Assembly: GCA_965237595.1 (NCBI GenBank)
Contig: CBDEFY010000001.1
Coordinates: 124,001 to 188,000, forward strand
Direction of reading: 5' to 3'
DNA length: 64,000 nucleotides
DNA from: UBA9611 sp965237595
Lineage (GTDB): Bacteria > Chloroflexota > Dehalococcoidia > Lucifugimonadales > UBA3495
A model generated the notes under the pieces. It searched no databases, had not been told where the DNA came from, and saw only the letters and a program-made list of their open reading frames with translations. The stretch's first letter is position 1, and the number at the start of each line of letters is the position of its first letter. Shown here in pieces: positions 35,006-44,474 of this stretch. A program made the position numbers and the translations under genes.

Positions 35006-37334
35006 TTCCCGCGCCTCAACTAAAACAGCGGCAAAGAAGACCGCGCCCAAGCGGAAGACCACAAGGGCCAAGAGGACCAAAGCCAAGTCGACCGCCGCGA
35101 AACTGCCTAGTTCCGCAGGCAAGAGCCTGGTGATTGTCGAATCTCCGGCCAAGGCCAGAACGGTTGGACAGATACTGGGTCGGAAGTACGTCGTAACCGC
35201 GTCCCAGGGGCACGTCCGCGACCTGCCCAAGAGCAAGATAGGCGTCGATGTGGAGCAGGACTTCGAGCCGTTCTACGTCATCATGAAAGACAAACGTTCC
35301 CTGCTGACCCAGCTCAAGAAGGCAGGCAACGAAGCCAACGAGATTTTCCTGGCCACCGACCCGGACCGGGAGGGCGAAGCCATCTCCTGGCACCTGCAGA
35401 CTGCGGCGGACTGGCAGGACCTGGCAACCCCCCCCAAACGGGTGGTGTTCCACGAGATTACTAAAGAGGCGGTGGAAGAGGCCTTCCGGAACCCCCGTGA
35501 TATCGACATGCAGTTGGTCAATGCCCAGCAGGCGCGCCGCATCCTAGACCGTCTGGTGGGCTACCAGATAAGTCCCCTGCTCTGGCGCCGGGTCCAGCGC
35601 GGTACGTCCGCGGGCCGGGTCCAATCGGTATCGCTGCGCATGGTCGTGGACCGGGAACGGGAGATTGAAGCCTTCGTCCCCGTGGAATCTTGGACCATCG
35701 ATAACCTGCTTCGCAAGGCCGGCGAAGACGCAATCGAGAAGAACCAGTTCTCGGCCACGCTGCACTTGGTGAAGGGAGAGCGGGCCCGGATCAGCATCCC
35801 GAAAGAGGTAGACGCCCGGCGATATGAGACCGAGTTGGCGGACGCCGCCTACAAGGTCGCCGAGGTGCGCAAACGGGACGTCCGTCAGCGGCCTTCCCCG
35901 CCATTCACCACCAGCACCATGCAGCAGGAAGCCGGCCGCAAGCTGCATTTTACCGCCCAGCGCACCATGTCCGTGGCCCAGCAACTGTACGAGGGCCTTA
36001 GCGTGGGGAGTGGCGGACCGATTGGCCTTATTACCTACATGCGCACCGACTCCACCCAGGTGGCGGGTTCGGCCCTTGCCGAGGTGCGGGAGTACATCCA
36101 AGGCAGGTACGGCAAAAACCATTTGCCGGCCAAACCCAGGTTCTTCAGCAGGGCCGCCAAGGGCGCCCAAGAGGCCCACGAGGCTGTCCGTCCCACCTCT
36201 ATCAGGCGGGACCCTGCGTCGCTCAAGGACTATCTGTCCCAGGACCAGTTGAACCTCTACACTCTGATCTGGTCGCGGATGTTGGCCAGCCAGATGGAGG
36301 ACGCCAGGTCCGAGGCGACTACGCTGAACGTCGATGCGGCCTGCAAGGGCACGGGCAACGTTTACAATTTCCGGGCCACCGGCTCGGTCTTGAAATTCGC
36401 CGGGTTCCGCACCGTATATATGGAAGGCCGGGACGACAGTGGTGACAACAACGACGAGAGCGACGGCAAGAACGCTCTGCCGCCGCTTTCCGTAGGCGAC
36501 GCCTTGGACTGCTCCAAGATCGAGGCGAACCAGCACTTCACCGAGCCGCCTCCCCGCTACACCGAGGCTACGCTAATCAAAGCCATGGAAGAGAAGGGCA
36601 TCGGACGTCCCAGCACTTATGCCCCGACCATCGGCACCCTGGTGGACCGGAACTACGTCGAGCGGGAGCGGAACCGGCTGACCCCAACGCAATTGGGAAT
36701 CACGGTGACCGACCTGCTTACCGAGTATTTCTCCGATGTCATGGACTTGGACTTCACCGCCAAGATGGAAGAGGAACTGGACGACGTATCCCGCGGCGAA
36801 CGGGAATGGGTGCCCATGTTGGGAGAGTTCTATCAGCCGTTCCAGAAAGCCTTGGACAACGCCAATGAAATGATGCCCAAGGTCCGCATGGAAGAGGAGA
36901 CCGACGAGGTCTGCGACTGCACAGGGAGCGCCAAGTGCGAGCACACGCTGATATGCGGGAAACCCATGGTGATAAAGACCGGCCGGTTCGGCCGGTTCAT
37001 GGCCTGTACCGGCTTCCCAGACTGCCGGAACACCAAGCCCATCCTTAAGAAGACCGGTGTCGCCTGCCCCAAGTGCGGGGGCGACATAGTCGAACGCCGC
37101 GGCAAGGGCCGGGGCCGGTCCTTCTTCGGTTGCTCCAACTACCCGGACTGCGACCTGTTGTTGAACCAGCGCCCGTTGACCAACCCCTGTCCCGAGTGTG
37201 GCGGCTTGATGGTCCAGAAGGGCCGTAATAACGCCGCATGCACCTCCTGCTCCTGGCAGGAGGCTATCATTGAAAACCCGGAAAACCCGGAAAGCGCAGA
37301 TAATCCGGAAGAGCTGGCGCCGGTTGGCGACTAG
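34995..37334 (+). CDS. topA: DNA topoisomerase I
   Basis: This 779-residue type IA topoisomerase begins with a Lys/Arg/Ala/Thr-rich tail (residues 1-38). Toprim follows (SLVIVESPAKARTVGQILG; DPDREGEAISWHL), then the active-site Tyr in GLITYMRTDSTQVA and GRPSTYAPTI. At the C terminus are three zinc ribbons (from about 640: CEHTLICGKP..CTGFPDC; CPKCGGDIVERR..CSNYPDC; CPECGGLM..CTSC). It relaxes negative supercoils. Its start overlaps dprA by 11 bases. Confidence 0.93.
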   Translation: MTTNSRASTKTAAKKTAPKRKTTRAKRTKAKSTAAKLPSSAGKSLVIVESPAKARTVGQILGRKYVVTASQGHVRDLPKSKIGVDVEQDFEPFYVIMKDKRSLLTQLKKAGNEANEIFLATDPDREGEAISWHLQTAADWQDLATPPKRVVFHEITKEAVEEAFRNPRDIDMQLVNAQQARRILDRLVGYQISPLLWRRVQRGTSAGRVQSVSLRMVVDREREIEAFVPVESWTIDNLLRKAGEDAIEKNQFSATLHLVKGERARISIPKEVDARRYETELADAAYKVAEVRKRDVRQRPSPPFTTSTMQQEAGRKLHFTAQRTMSVAQQLYEGLSVGSGGPIGLITYMRTDSTQVAGSALAEVREYIQGRYGKNHLPAKPRFFSRAAKGAQEAHEAVRPTSIRRDPASLKDYLSQDQLNLYTLIWSRMLASQMEDARSEATTLNVDAACKGTGNVYNFRATGSVLKFAGFRTVYMEGRDDSGDNNDESDGKNALPPLSVGDALDCSKIEANQHFTEPPPRYTEATLIKAMEEKGIGRPSTYAPTIGTLVDRNYVERERNRLTPTQLGITVTDLLTEYFSDVMDLDFTAKMEEELDDVSRGEREWVPMLGEFYQPFQKALDNANEMMPKVRMEEETDEVCDCTGSAKCEHTLICGKPMVIKTGRFGRFMACTGFPDCRNTKPILKKTGVACPKCGGDIVERRGKGRGRSFFGCSNYPDCDLLLNQRPLTNPCPECGGLMVQKGRNNAACTSCSWQEAIIENPENPESADNPEELAPVGD

Positions 37335-38346
37335 CCTCGACACCTCTGGTCTCAAGGGGCTGCCCCAGTTCGACCACTATCTGGAAGCATTTCCCCGCTA
37401 CCTCCGCGGCCAGCGGGGCTTGTCCGAAAACACCGAGCGGGTTTACCTGGCCGACCTTCAGTCGTTCCGGGAGTACCTGGCCATAGGAAAGTTGGGCCTG
37501 GCCGATATGGACCGGCAGACCCTGCGCGGATACCTGGCCTGGTTGGCGACCGAAGGGAGAGACGGGGAGCAGGGGTTCGCCAGGGTAAGCGTTGCCCGAA
37601 AGTTGACCGTACTGAGGACCTTCTACCGTTTCTTGGTCCAAGAAGGGTTGTTCCGCTCGACCCCCGTCCCGTCGGGCCGCAGCTTCAAACTCAAGGTCAG
37701 CAAGTCCCTTCCCCAGTTCCTGGGACAGCGGGAAGTTACCCGGCTGATGGATGCGCCGGACGAATCAACGGTCCACGGCATCCGGGACAAGGCCATCTTG
37801 GAGACCCTGTACGCCTGCGGCATCCGGTTGGCCGAGATCCACGGGCTGGACCTGTCGGACATTAATTTCTCCCGGCGGGAGATCTTGGTCCGTGGCAAGG
37901 GCTCCAAAGAACGGCTGGTGTTGTTCGGCAGGCCGACCGAAGATGCCTTGAGGCTCTACATGAAGGAAGCCAGGCCCCAATTGATTTCCGGGTCCACCCA
38001 GGCGCTTTTCTTGAACCGATATGGCGAACGCCTTTCCCGGCGCAGCTTCGAGAAACTGGTGCGCCGCTATTCAGCCCTGGCCGGGACTAGGGGTGGTGTC
38101 CACCCCCATACCCTGAGGCACACCTTCGCCACCCATATGCTGGAGGGCGGTGCTGACTTACGGGTGATTCAAGAACTGCTGGGTCATTCCAGTCCCACAA
38201 CCACCCAGGTCTATACCCATGTGACGAACCAGGAAGCTCTGGCGGCCTATCTCTCCCATCATCCCCGGGCCGATGAACCGTCCCGCCGGACGCCCAGAGA
38301 CACCTCTAAAGCGGAGGAACCAATATCCGCCGGGAAGGACGGCTAG
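37324..38346 (+). CDS. xerC: XerC/XerD-type tyrosine recombinase
   Basis: Core residues are present: Arg in CGIRLAEIHGLDL, Lys in LVRGKGSKERLV, HTLRHTFATHML, LGHSSPTTTQVYTHV with the Tyr nucleophile. An N-terminal SAM-like domain (FPRYLRGQRGLSENTERVYL) precedes them. I prefer TTG 37324, which overlaps the topA stop; an ATG at 37270 would lie deep in topA. It resolves chromosome dimers at dif. The C terminus has about 25 extra polar residues. The gene sits between topA and aroQ in a same-strand run. Confidence 0.85.
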   Translation: MATSLDTSGLKGLPQFDHYLEAFPRYLRGQRGLSENTERVYLADLQSFREYLAIGKLGLADMDRQTLRGYLAWLATEGRDGEQGFARVSVARKLTVLRTFYRFLVQEGLFRSTPVPSGRSFKLKVSKSLPQFLGQREVTRLMDAPDESTVHGIRDKAILETLYACGIRLAEIHGLDLSDINFSRREILVRGKGSKERLVLFGRPTEDALRLYMKEARPQLISGSTQALFLNRYGERLSRRSFEKLVRRYSALAGTRGGVHPHTLRHTFATHMLEGGADLRVIQELLGHSSPTTTQVYTHVTNQEALAAYLSHHPRADEPSRRTPRDTSKAEEPISAGKDG

Positions 38347-38350
38347 AAGC

Positions 38351-38797
38351 ATGGCCAGTTTCTTGATCTTGAACGGACCCAACATCAACATGCTGGGACG
38401 CCGTGACGCCTCGATATACGGTTCCAAGACCCTTGATGAAGTCAACGGGGAAATCAGCCTAGTGGCGAAAGAACTTGGCGTCAAGGTCGTCTTCTACCAG
38501 TCGAACTTGGAAGGAGAACTGGTCAATTGTATCCAGGAAAATTGGGGCAAGGTCCAGGGCATAGTCCTGAACCCCGGCGCTCTGACCCACTACGGCCTTA
38601 GTTTGAAAGACGCACTCATTGACTGCCGGCTTCCGGTGATTGAGGTGCACCTGGGCAACCCGTGGTCCAGGGAGCCCTGGCGCCGGGTCTCGGTCATCTC
38701 CGACATCGCTCGAGGCCAGATTGCCGGCTTCGGATGGAGAAGCTATACTTCGGCCCTTCAAGTACTGGCCGCACTGGTTGAGGAGGAATCCGGATGA
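38351..38797 (+). CDS. aroQ: Type II 3-dehydroquinate dehydratase
   Basis: A 148-residue protein with ILNGPNINMLGRRDASIYG (Arg and Tyr of the lid and active site), YQSNLEGELV, LNPGALTHYGLSLKDAL, IEVHLGNPWSREPWRR and ARGQIAGFGWRSY. The catalytic His (EVH) and Arg are kept, while the usual EVH-[IL]-SN reads EVHLGN and REEFR reads REPWR, so it is a divergent member. It catalyses the third shikimate step. It overlaps pepQ by four bases. Confidence 0.85.
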   Translation: MASFLILNGPNINMLGRRDASIYGSKTLDEVNGEISLVAKELGVKVVFYQSNLEGELVNCIQENWGKVQGIVLNPGALTHYGLSLKDALIDCRLPVIEVHLGNPWSREPWRRVSVISDIARGQIAGFGWRSYTSALQVLAALVEEESG

Positions 38798-39861
38798 AAG
38801 AAAGAGTGGAGGGACTCATTGCCCAGTTGCCGGAAAAGGAACTGGACGGTGTCTTAATCTCAGCTCCGGAGAACCGGCGCTACCTGTCGGGGTTCAGCGG
38901 CTCGGCCGGTTACCTGTTCATCACCAAAGAGAGCGCCCTCTTGGTCACCGATTCCCGGTATACCGAGCAGGCCGCCAACCAATCGCCTGATTTCGAGGTC
39001 AAGCAGGTGCGCGGCGGTTGGGGCTGGCTGGTTGAGGAGTTGAAGACCTCAGGGGTCAAGAAGGTGGGCTTTGAAAGCCAAGACATGACAGTCTCCTCTT
39101 ACAACAGTCTGATCGACGCAATCAAGGGCGATTCGTCTTTGGGCGACGTATCATTGGTGCCAGCGCCAGGGCTGGCCGAGATCCAGCGCATCATCAAGGA
39201 CGAAGAAGAACTTGCGCTGTTGCAACTGGCCATCAACGCCGCGGATATGGCCATGGACCAAGTCTGCCCGGCCATCACCCCCGGCATGACCGAGCGGGAA
39301 GTGGCCTGGAAGATGGAATCGGCCATGCGCGACGCCGGCGCCGACACCATCAGCTTCGACACGATCGTCGCCGCCGGGCCCAACGGGGCGATGGCCCACC
39401 ATCAACCCACCGACTACGGGATAAAACAGGGCGACCCCATCGTGATAGACATGGGCGCCAGGGTGGGCGGCTACTGCTCCGACCTCTCAAGGTCTGTCGC
39501 GGTGGGCGAGCCCGACGAAACCTTCAAGAAGATTTACGACATCGTCTTGGGCGCTCAACTAACGGCCATCAACACCGTGAAGGTAGGAATGACCGGCGAG
39601 GAGGCCGACAGCCTGTCCCGGAACGTCATAGCCGAAGCTGGCTACGGCGACAACTTTGGCCACAGTCTCGGCCACGGCGTGGGACTTGTGATCCACGAGA
39701 ACCCCAGGGTCGGCCCACGGTCTACGGATGTCCTGGAACTGAATACCGTTTTCACCGTCGAACCGGGCATCTACCTAACCGGCTGGGGCGGGATTCGCAT
39801 CGAAGACATCGTGATTCTCCGGGAAGACGGGGCCGTGCCCTTGAGCAAGGCAGCCAAGTAG
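38794..39861 (+). CDS. pepQ: M24B Xaa-Pro peptidase
   Basis: The 355-residue creatinase-fold peptidase has an N-terminal domain (ISAPENRRYLSGFSGSAGYL). The metal-binding residues are in VIDMGARVGGYCSDLSR (Asp, Asp), FGHSLGHGVGLVIHE (His), TVEPGIYL (Glu) and GGIRIEDIVIL (Glu). It cleaves X-Pro bonds. The ATG overlaps the aroQ stop. Placement just before efp is common in bacteria. Confidence 0.9.
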   Translation: MKERVEGLIAQLPEKELDGVLISAPENRRYLSGFSGSAGYLFITKESALLVTDSRYTEQAANQSPDFEVKQVRGGWGWLVEELKTSGVKKVGFESQDMTVSSYNSLIDAIKGDSSLGDVSLVPAPGLAEIQRIIKDEEELALLQLAINAADMAMDQVCPAITPGMTEREVAWKMESAMRDAGADTISFDTIVAAGPNGAMAHHQPTDYGIKQGDPIVIDMGARVGGYCSDLSRSVAVGEPDETFKKIYDIVLGAQLTAINTVKVGMTGEEADSLSRNVIAEAGYGDNFGHSLGHGVGLVIHENPRVGPRSTDVLELNTVFTVEPGIYLTGWGGIRIEDIVILREDGAVPLSKAAK

Positions 39862-40001
39862 GACCCGGTCCGGCTCGCCGATTTTCAGCGTTTCCGGCGG
39901 CCTTAGTGATACACTCTATCTAGATATCGCCGGGCATGATTTCTTAAAACTTTCCCCCTACCCCGCAGTAGTTCTTCACCAGAGACCCGGAGGAAACCCA
40001 G

Positions 40002-40568
40002 ATGTCCATCAATTTCAGCGACCTCAGCCGTGGGCTCGTTATTGAGTTGGACGGCCAGCCCTGGGAAGTCATGGACTACGAGCGCCACAAGATGCAGCAG
40101 AGGGCGCCTGTTACCCGCATCAAGATGAAGAACCTGTTAAGCGGGGCCGTGGTGGAGCGCACCTTCCAGCGCTATGACACCGAGTTTTCGGTTGCCGACA
40201 TGGACAACCGGCCCACCCAATATCTCTACACCGACGGCCATTTCTATTACTTCTTGGACCAGGAGACCTTCGACCAGTACGACTTGACCAAGGAGATTTT
40301 GGGGGACGCACTGGGTTACCTGAGAGAGCAGGCGATGGTGGAGGTGGTCCTGTACAACGGCTCGGCCATCAGCGTTAAGTTGCCGACCCACGTCGAGCTG
40401 GAGGTCACTGATACCCCTCCGGCCTTCCGGGGGGACACTGCCCAAGGCGGCAACAAACCGGCCACTCTGGAGACTGGCCTCCGGGTCAACGTCCCCATGT
40501 TCATCACTCCCGGGACGGTCATCCGGGTGGATACCCGCACCGGAGAGTATACCGAGCGCGTGAGCTAG
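40002..40568 (+). CDS. efp: Elongation factor P with unusual tip loop
   Basis: A 188-residue EF-P with KOW-like domain I (SDLSRGLVIELDGQPWEVMD), OB domain II (QYLYTDGHFYYFLDQETFDQ) and domain III (GLRVNVPMFITPGTVIRVDT). The tip loop that normally reads KPGKG-A reads KMQQRAP, so the modifiable Lys/Arg position is Gln. It relieves stalls at polyproline. The upstream GGAGGAAACCC is a strong ribosome-binding site. xseA begins four bases after the stop. Confidence 0.9.
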   Translation: MSINFSDLSRGLVIELDGQPWEVMDYERHKMQQRAPVTRIKMKNLLSGAVVERTFQRYDTEFSVADMDNRPTQYLYTDGHFYYFLDQETFDQYDLTKEILGDALGYLREQAMVEVVLYNGSAISVKLPTHVELEVTDTPPAFRGDTAQGGNKPATLETGLRVNVPMFITPGTVIRVDTRTGEYTERVS

Positions 40569-40571
40569 GCC

Positions 40572-41867
40572 GTGGCCGTCTATACCGTCAGCCAGGTTTC
40601 CGCCCACATCAAGGAGTCGCTTGAGTCCGACCCGCTGCTGATGGACCTGTGGATCGTCGGCGAGGTCTCCGGCCTCCGGGCTTCTTCTGCCGGGCACACC
40701 TACTTCAGCCTCAAGGACCGGGAAAGCCTGCTGCGCTGCGTCATGTTCCGAGGGCAGCAGGGGGCGGAACTCCTCGCCGAAGGCGACTCTATCTCGGCCC
40801 ACGGCCGGATTACCTTCTACCCCCGAGGCGGCACCACCGATTTCATGGTGGACTTGGCCATGCCGGAGGGCGTGGGAGAACTGGCCCTGGAGTTGGAGCG
40901 GCTGAAGCAGAAGCTGGCCGCCGAAGGGTTGTTCGAGACCAGCCGCAAACGCCAACTTCCCCAGTTCCCCAAGAAAGTGGGAGTGGTCACCTCCGCCACG
41001 GGGGCGGTATTCCACGACATCCAGAACGTCCTACAGCGCCGCTATCCCTTGGTGGAACTGGTGCTATCACCCACCATGGTCCAGGGGCCGGACGCCGCAC
41101 CCAAGATTGCGGCTGCCCTGGAGTTGCTGGACCGGGAGGGTGGTTGCGACGTAATCATCGTCGGCCGCGGTGGGGGGTCTCTGGAAGACCTTTGGCCCTT
41201 CAACGAGGAAGTGGTGGCCCGGGCCATCTATGCCTGCAAAACAACAGTGGTCAGCGCCGTGGGCCACGAGACCGACGAGACCATCGCCGACTACGTGGCC
41301 GATGTCCGGGCACCGACGCCCTCCGCGGCCGCCGAGTTGGTCGTCCCCGACGCTTATATGCTCCGGCAGAGTCTGGTCAACGCGGCCGCCAGGTTGTACC
41401 GGCAATTGACGGACCAGGCATCGCGACACCGTTCTGATGTGACGGCGGTCCGCCTCCGTATGGAGGTTAGTCTGCCCGATACCCAGACCTTGCGCCGTCG
41501 AGTCGATGATGTCGGGCGAGTGGTGCAATCAGCGTCGTCAAAACTGCTTCTGGAGAGCAAGATGCAGGTGAACGGACTGAGGCTGCGGCTGCGGGCACTG
41601 GACCCGGTGGCGACCTTGGGCCGTGGGTTCTCCATCGTGCGACTACCGGACAAAGGTCAAGTGGTTTCCAGCACCAAGCAGATCTGGGAAGGGGACGCCT
41701 TAGAAATCACGGTGACCGACGGTTTGGTGCCGGCGGTGGCGGGACCAAGGACCGCCGAGGCAGTTCCCCGCCAAAGCGCAGAAACCCAGACGGCAAAGCG
41801 CCAAAGGGCGAAGCCAAAACCCAAAGCAAAAACCGCTCCGCCCAAAGGAATGACCCGTCTTTTGTAG
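40572..41867 (+). CDS. xseA: Exodeoxyribonuclease VII large subunit
   Basis: GTG 40572. The N-terminal OB fold (LWIVGEVSGLRASSAGHTYF, KDRESLLRCVMFRG) is followed by the catalytic domain (PKKVGVVTSATGAVFHDIQN, DVIIVGRGGGSLEDLWPFNE, VSAVGHETDETIADYVADVR). A long coiled coil and a Lys/Pro-rich tail end it. With XseB it degrades single-stranded DNA from both ends. It is co-transcribed with efp. Confidence 0.92.
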   Translation: MAVYTVSQVSAHIKESLESDPLLMDLWIVGEVSGLRASSAGHTYFSLKDRESLLRCVMFRGQQGAELLAEGDSISAHGRITFYPRGGTTDFMVDLAMPEGVGELALELERLKQKLAAEGLFETSRKRQLPQFPKKVGVVTSATGAVFHDIQNVLQRRYPLVELVLSPTMVQGPDAAPKIAAALELLDREGGCDVIIVGRGGGSLEDLWPFNEEVVARAIYACKTTVVSAVGHETDETIADYVADVRAPTPSAAAELVVPDAYMLRQSLVNAAARLYRQLTDQASRHRSDVTAVRLRMEVSLPDTQTLRRRVDDVGRVVQSASSKLLLESKMQVNGLRLRLRALDPVATLGRGFSIVRLPDKGQVVSSTKQIWEGDALEITVTDGLVPAVAGPRTAEAVPRQSAETQTAKRQRAKPKPKAKTAPPKGMTRLL

Positions 41868-41957
41868 CTTCTGACCCTTGTGGATTCCGCTCACGGCTGG
41901 CATGCTTGTGCCGCGGAATCAACGTCCTTAACCAACCGCTCCCCTGGAGGCTAGACC

Positions 41958-42257
41958 ATGGCCAAACCCAAGAATTCCTCGCCCAACGGGGACGCCGAAT
42001 CCGCCAGCTTCGAAAACTCCTTCCAACGGCTGAATGAGATGGCCGAACAGTTGGAGGCCGGTGGGTTGACCCTGGCCGAGGCCACCTCTCGTTTTGAAGA
42101 AGGGATGAAGCTGGTCCAATATTGTAACGAGCTTCTGAACAACGCCGAATTGAAGATTACCGAACTGAAGGAGTCCTATCGTGTGGAGGGTGCTCGACCT
42201 GGTTTGGACGGCTTGGACGACCCGGAAGATGATTCAGAAGAAGACCCGGAAGTGTAG
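41958..42257 (+). CDS. xseB: Exodeoxyribonuclease VII small subunit
   Basis: A 99-residue protein with the XseB helical hairpin (FENSFQRLNEMAEQLEAGGL, SRFEEGMKLVQYCNELLNNA) and an acidic tail. The ribosome-binding site CCTGGAGGC lies before ATG 41958. It is ninety bases after xseA, its obligate partner. Confidence 0.9.
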   Translation: MAKPKNSSPNGDAESASFENSFQRLNEMAEQLEAGGLTLAEATSRFEEGMKLVQYCNELLNNAELKITELKESYRVEGARPGLDGLDDPEDDSEEDPEV

Positions 42258-42308
42258 AACTCCGGCAATCTGATTATTGGAAATGTTAGGCAAGGTGTCG
42301 ACCTCAGG

Positions 42309-43139
42309 ATGTTGAGTATTGGGTGGTTCTCCACCGGCCGTGGGGAAGGTTCGCGGGGGCTCCTTAACTTTGTTCAAAAGCGCCTGATTGCAACCGGCGC
42401 CGGAGCCCGCATCAGCTTCGTTTTTAGCAACCGGGAGCGGGGTGAGGCCGAAGGCTCGGACGAGTTTTTCAAACTGGTGGATGGCTACGGGATCCCCTTG
42501 ATTACCCACTCCTCCTCGGTCTTCCGGAAGGCCGTGGGAGGCCCCTTCTCCGAACACCGCGACGAGTTCGACCAACAGGTGATGGAGAAGCTGGCCGGGC
42601 GTGCCGCCGACATCTGCGTACTGGCCGGGTACATGCTGATCATCGGCGGGAGGATGTGCCGCCAGTATCAAATGCTGAACCTTCACCCCGCCCTGCCCGA
42701 CGGTCCCATCGGCACCTGGCAGGAAGTGGTCTGGAGTCTCATAGAAAAAAGGGCGCCCAAAACAGGGGCCATGGTCCACCTGGCCACCGAAGACATCGAC
42801 CGGGGACCCGTTATCTCGTATGTAACGGTGCCGATAACCGGGCCCGGGTTCGACCACCACTGGGAGTCGTTCCAGGGCAAAGACCTGGAACGGATAAAGG
42901 AAATCGAGGGGGAGGATTTCGCTCTCTTTCAGGCCATTCGCAGTGAGCAATACCAAAGGGAGCCGTACCTGCTGTTCGAAACCTTGAGGGCCGTGAGCCA
43001 GGGGGAGGTAACGGTCCGAGGAGGACAGGTTTTGGACGCCTCTGGAGCGTCCCTGTCCCAGTCCATGCCCAACGGCCTATGCCTCGACCGCCAGATTACC
43101 GGGGCCATGCTGGCAGACCCGTTTAAAAGCGCGGGCTAG
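42309..43139 (+). CDS. PurN-like formyltransferase family protein
   Basis: This 276-residue formyl_trans_N-type protein has VLAGYMLIIGGRMCRQYQML, the NLHPALPDGPIGTW motif (Asn-His of GAR transformylase) and AMVHLATEDIDRGPVISY (Asp). It has longer N- and C-terminal parts than PurN (about 210 residues), so the acceptor may differ from glycinamide ribonucleotide. It is convergent with clpX, sharing the four bases CTAG for both stop codons. Confidence 0.75.
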   Translation: MLSIGWFSTGRGEGSRGLLNFVQKRLIATGAGARISFVFSNRERGEAEGSDEFFKLVDGYGIPLITHSSSVFRKAVGGPFSEHRDEFDQQVMEKLAGRAADICVLAGYMLIIGGRMCRQYQMLNLHPALPDGPIGTWQEVVWSLIEKRAPKTGAMVHLATEDIDRGPVISYVTVPITGPGFDHHWESFQGKDLERIKEIEGEDFALFQAIRSEQYQREPYLLFETLRAVSQGEVTVRGGQVLDASGASLSQSMPNGLCLDRQITGAMLADPFKSAG

Positions 43140-44431
43140 GCGGATTTCTGGATAGGTTGGGGCGGCAGCTCCACCCTATCGCCGCCTTTGCTGAATAGGC
43201 TTGGCGGGACGCTGCCTTCAATGGCTTCCCGGTTCACCACGCAGCGGACGACATCATCCAGCGAAGGCAGGTCGTACATCACGTCCAGCAGCGTATCCTC
43301 AATCACGTACCGCAGACAGCGGGCGCCGGTCTGGTGCTCTAAGGCACGCTCTGCCGCCGCCTCAAGGGCGTCGGGGGTGAACTCCAGTTCCACGCCGTCA
43401 ATGCTGAACAATTGCTGGTACTGTTTCACGATGGCGTTCTTGGGCTCCGTGAGCACGCGGACCAGCGACTGTTTGTCCAGAGACTCCAGACCTACGGTAA
43501 CGGGCAGTCTTCCCACCATCTCTGGAATGAAACCGAACTGCAACAGGTCTTCGGGAATCACCTGAGTCAGAGCGCTTCCCTCCGGTTCCACGCCGCCGCG
43601 GCCGCCGGCCAGGAATCCGATCTGGGACGCGCCGGAACCGAGCCGCTTGGTAACAATCTCTTCCAGTCCGTCGAAGGACCCGCCGCAGATGAACAGGATG
43701 TTGCGGGTGTCGATCTGGAGGAATTCTTGGTGGGGGTGTTTGCGGCCGCCCTGGGGTGGGACGTTGGCGATGCAGCCCTCCACTATCTTCAGCAGTTCTT
43801 GCTGCACTCCTTCGCCGGAGACGTCACGGGTGATGGAACGGTTGAGGCCCTCTTTGCGGGCGATTTTATCCAGCTCGTCGATGTAGATTATTCCGTGCTC
43901 CGCCCGGTTAACGTCCCAGTCGGCTGCCTGAATCAGTCTAAGGAGGATGTTTTCCACGTCCTCGCCGACGTAACCGGACTCTGTCAGGGAGGTGGCGTCA
44001 CAGACTGCAAAGGGGACTTCCAAGGTGTGGGCCAGGGTCTCAGCCAGGAGGGTCTTGCCGCAGCCTGAGGGGCCGACAAGCAGGATGTTGGTCTTTTGGA
44101 GTTCTACCTCTGAACCGGATCGCTGGTGCCGGTTCCAGATCCGCTTGAAGTGATTGTAGACCGCGACGCTGAGAACCTTTTTGGCCTTCTCCTGGGCCAC
44201 CACGTAGGCGTCCAGAGAGGAGTAGATGTCCCGCGGGGCCAGGGGTTTGGCGGGTTCGCGTTTCTTGGCGGGGGCGGGAGCTTCCTCTTCCACCACCTGA
44301 CCCAGGACTCGGATGCAGTCGTAACAGACTGCTGCTCTGCCCTCCCCGGCGACGACCATGTCTGACCGAGGCTGGGGTTTTTCGCAAAAAGAACACCGTG
44401 AGAGCCTGGTTCCACTCCTACCGTTCGCCAC
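43136..44431 (-). CDS. clpX: ATP-dependent Clp protease ATP-binding subunit ClpX
   Basis: The 431-residue protein starts at GTG 44431 with a C4 zinc finger (CSFCEKPQPRSD ... AVCYDCI). Walker A is GPSGCGKTLLAETLA; then SLTESGYVGEDVENILLRL, Walker B GIIYIDELDKIA, IGF-like GASQIGFLAGG and sensor-2 TGARCLRYVIED. It unfolds substrates for ClpP and is the last gene of the tig-clpP-clpX run. Confidence 0.93.
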   Translation of the reverse strand: MANGRSGTRLSRCSFCEKPQPRSDMVVAGEGRAAVCYDCIRVLGQVVEEEAPAPAKKREPAKPLAPRDIYSSLDAYVVAQEKAKKVLSVAVYNHFKRIWNRHQRSGSEVELQKTNILLVGPSGCGKTLLAETLAHTLEVPFAVCDATSLTESGYVGEDVENILLRLIQAADWDVNRAEHGIIYIDELDKIARKEGLNRSITRDVSGEGVQQELLKIVEGCIANVPPQGGRKHPHQEFLQIDTRNILFICGGSFDGLEEIVTKRLGSGASQIGFLAGGRGGVEPEGSALTQVIPEDLLQFGFIPEMVGRLPVTVGLESLDKQSLVRVLTEPKNAIVKQYQQLFSIDGVELEFTPDALEAAAERALEHQTGARCLRYVIEDTLLDVMYDLPSLDDVVRCVVNREAIEGSVPPSLFSKGGDRVELPPQPIQKSA

Positions 44432-44474
44432 CGCTTACCCCCCGAACCCTGCGCTAAACTCTTTTGGGAACTGC

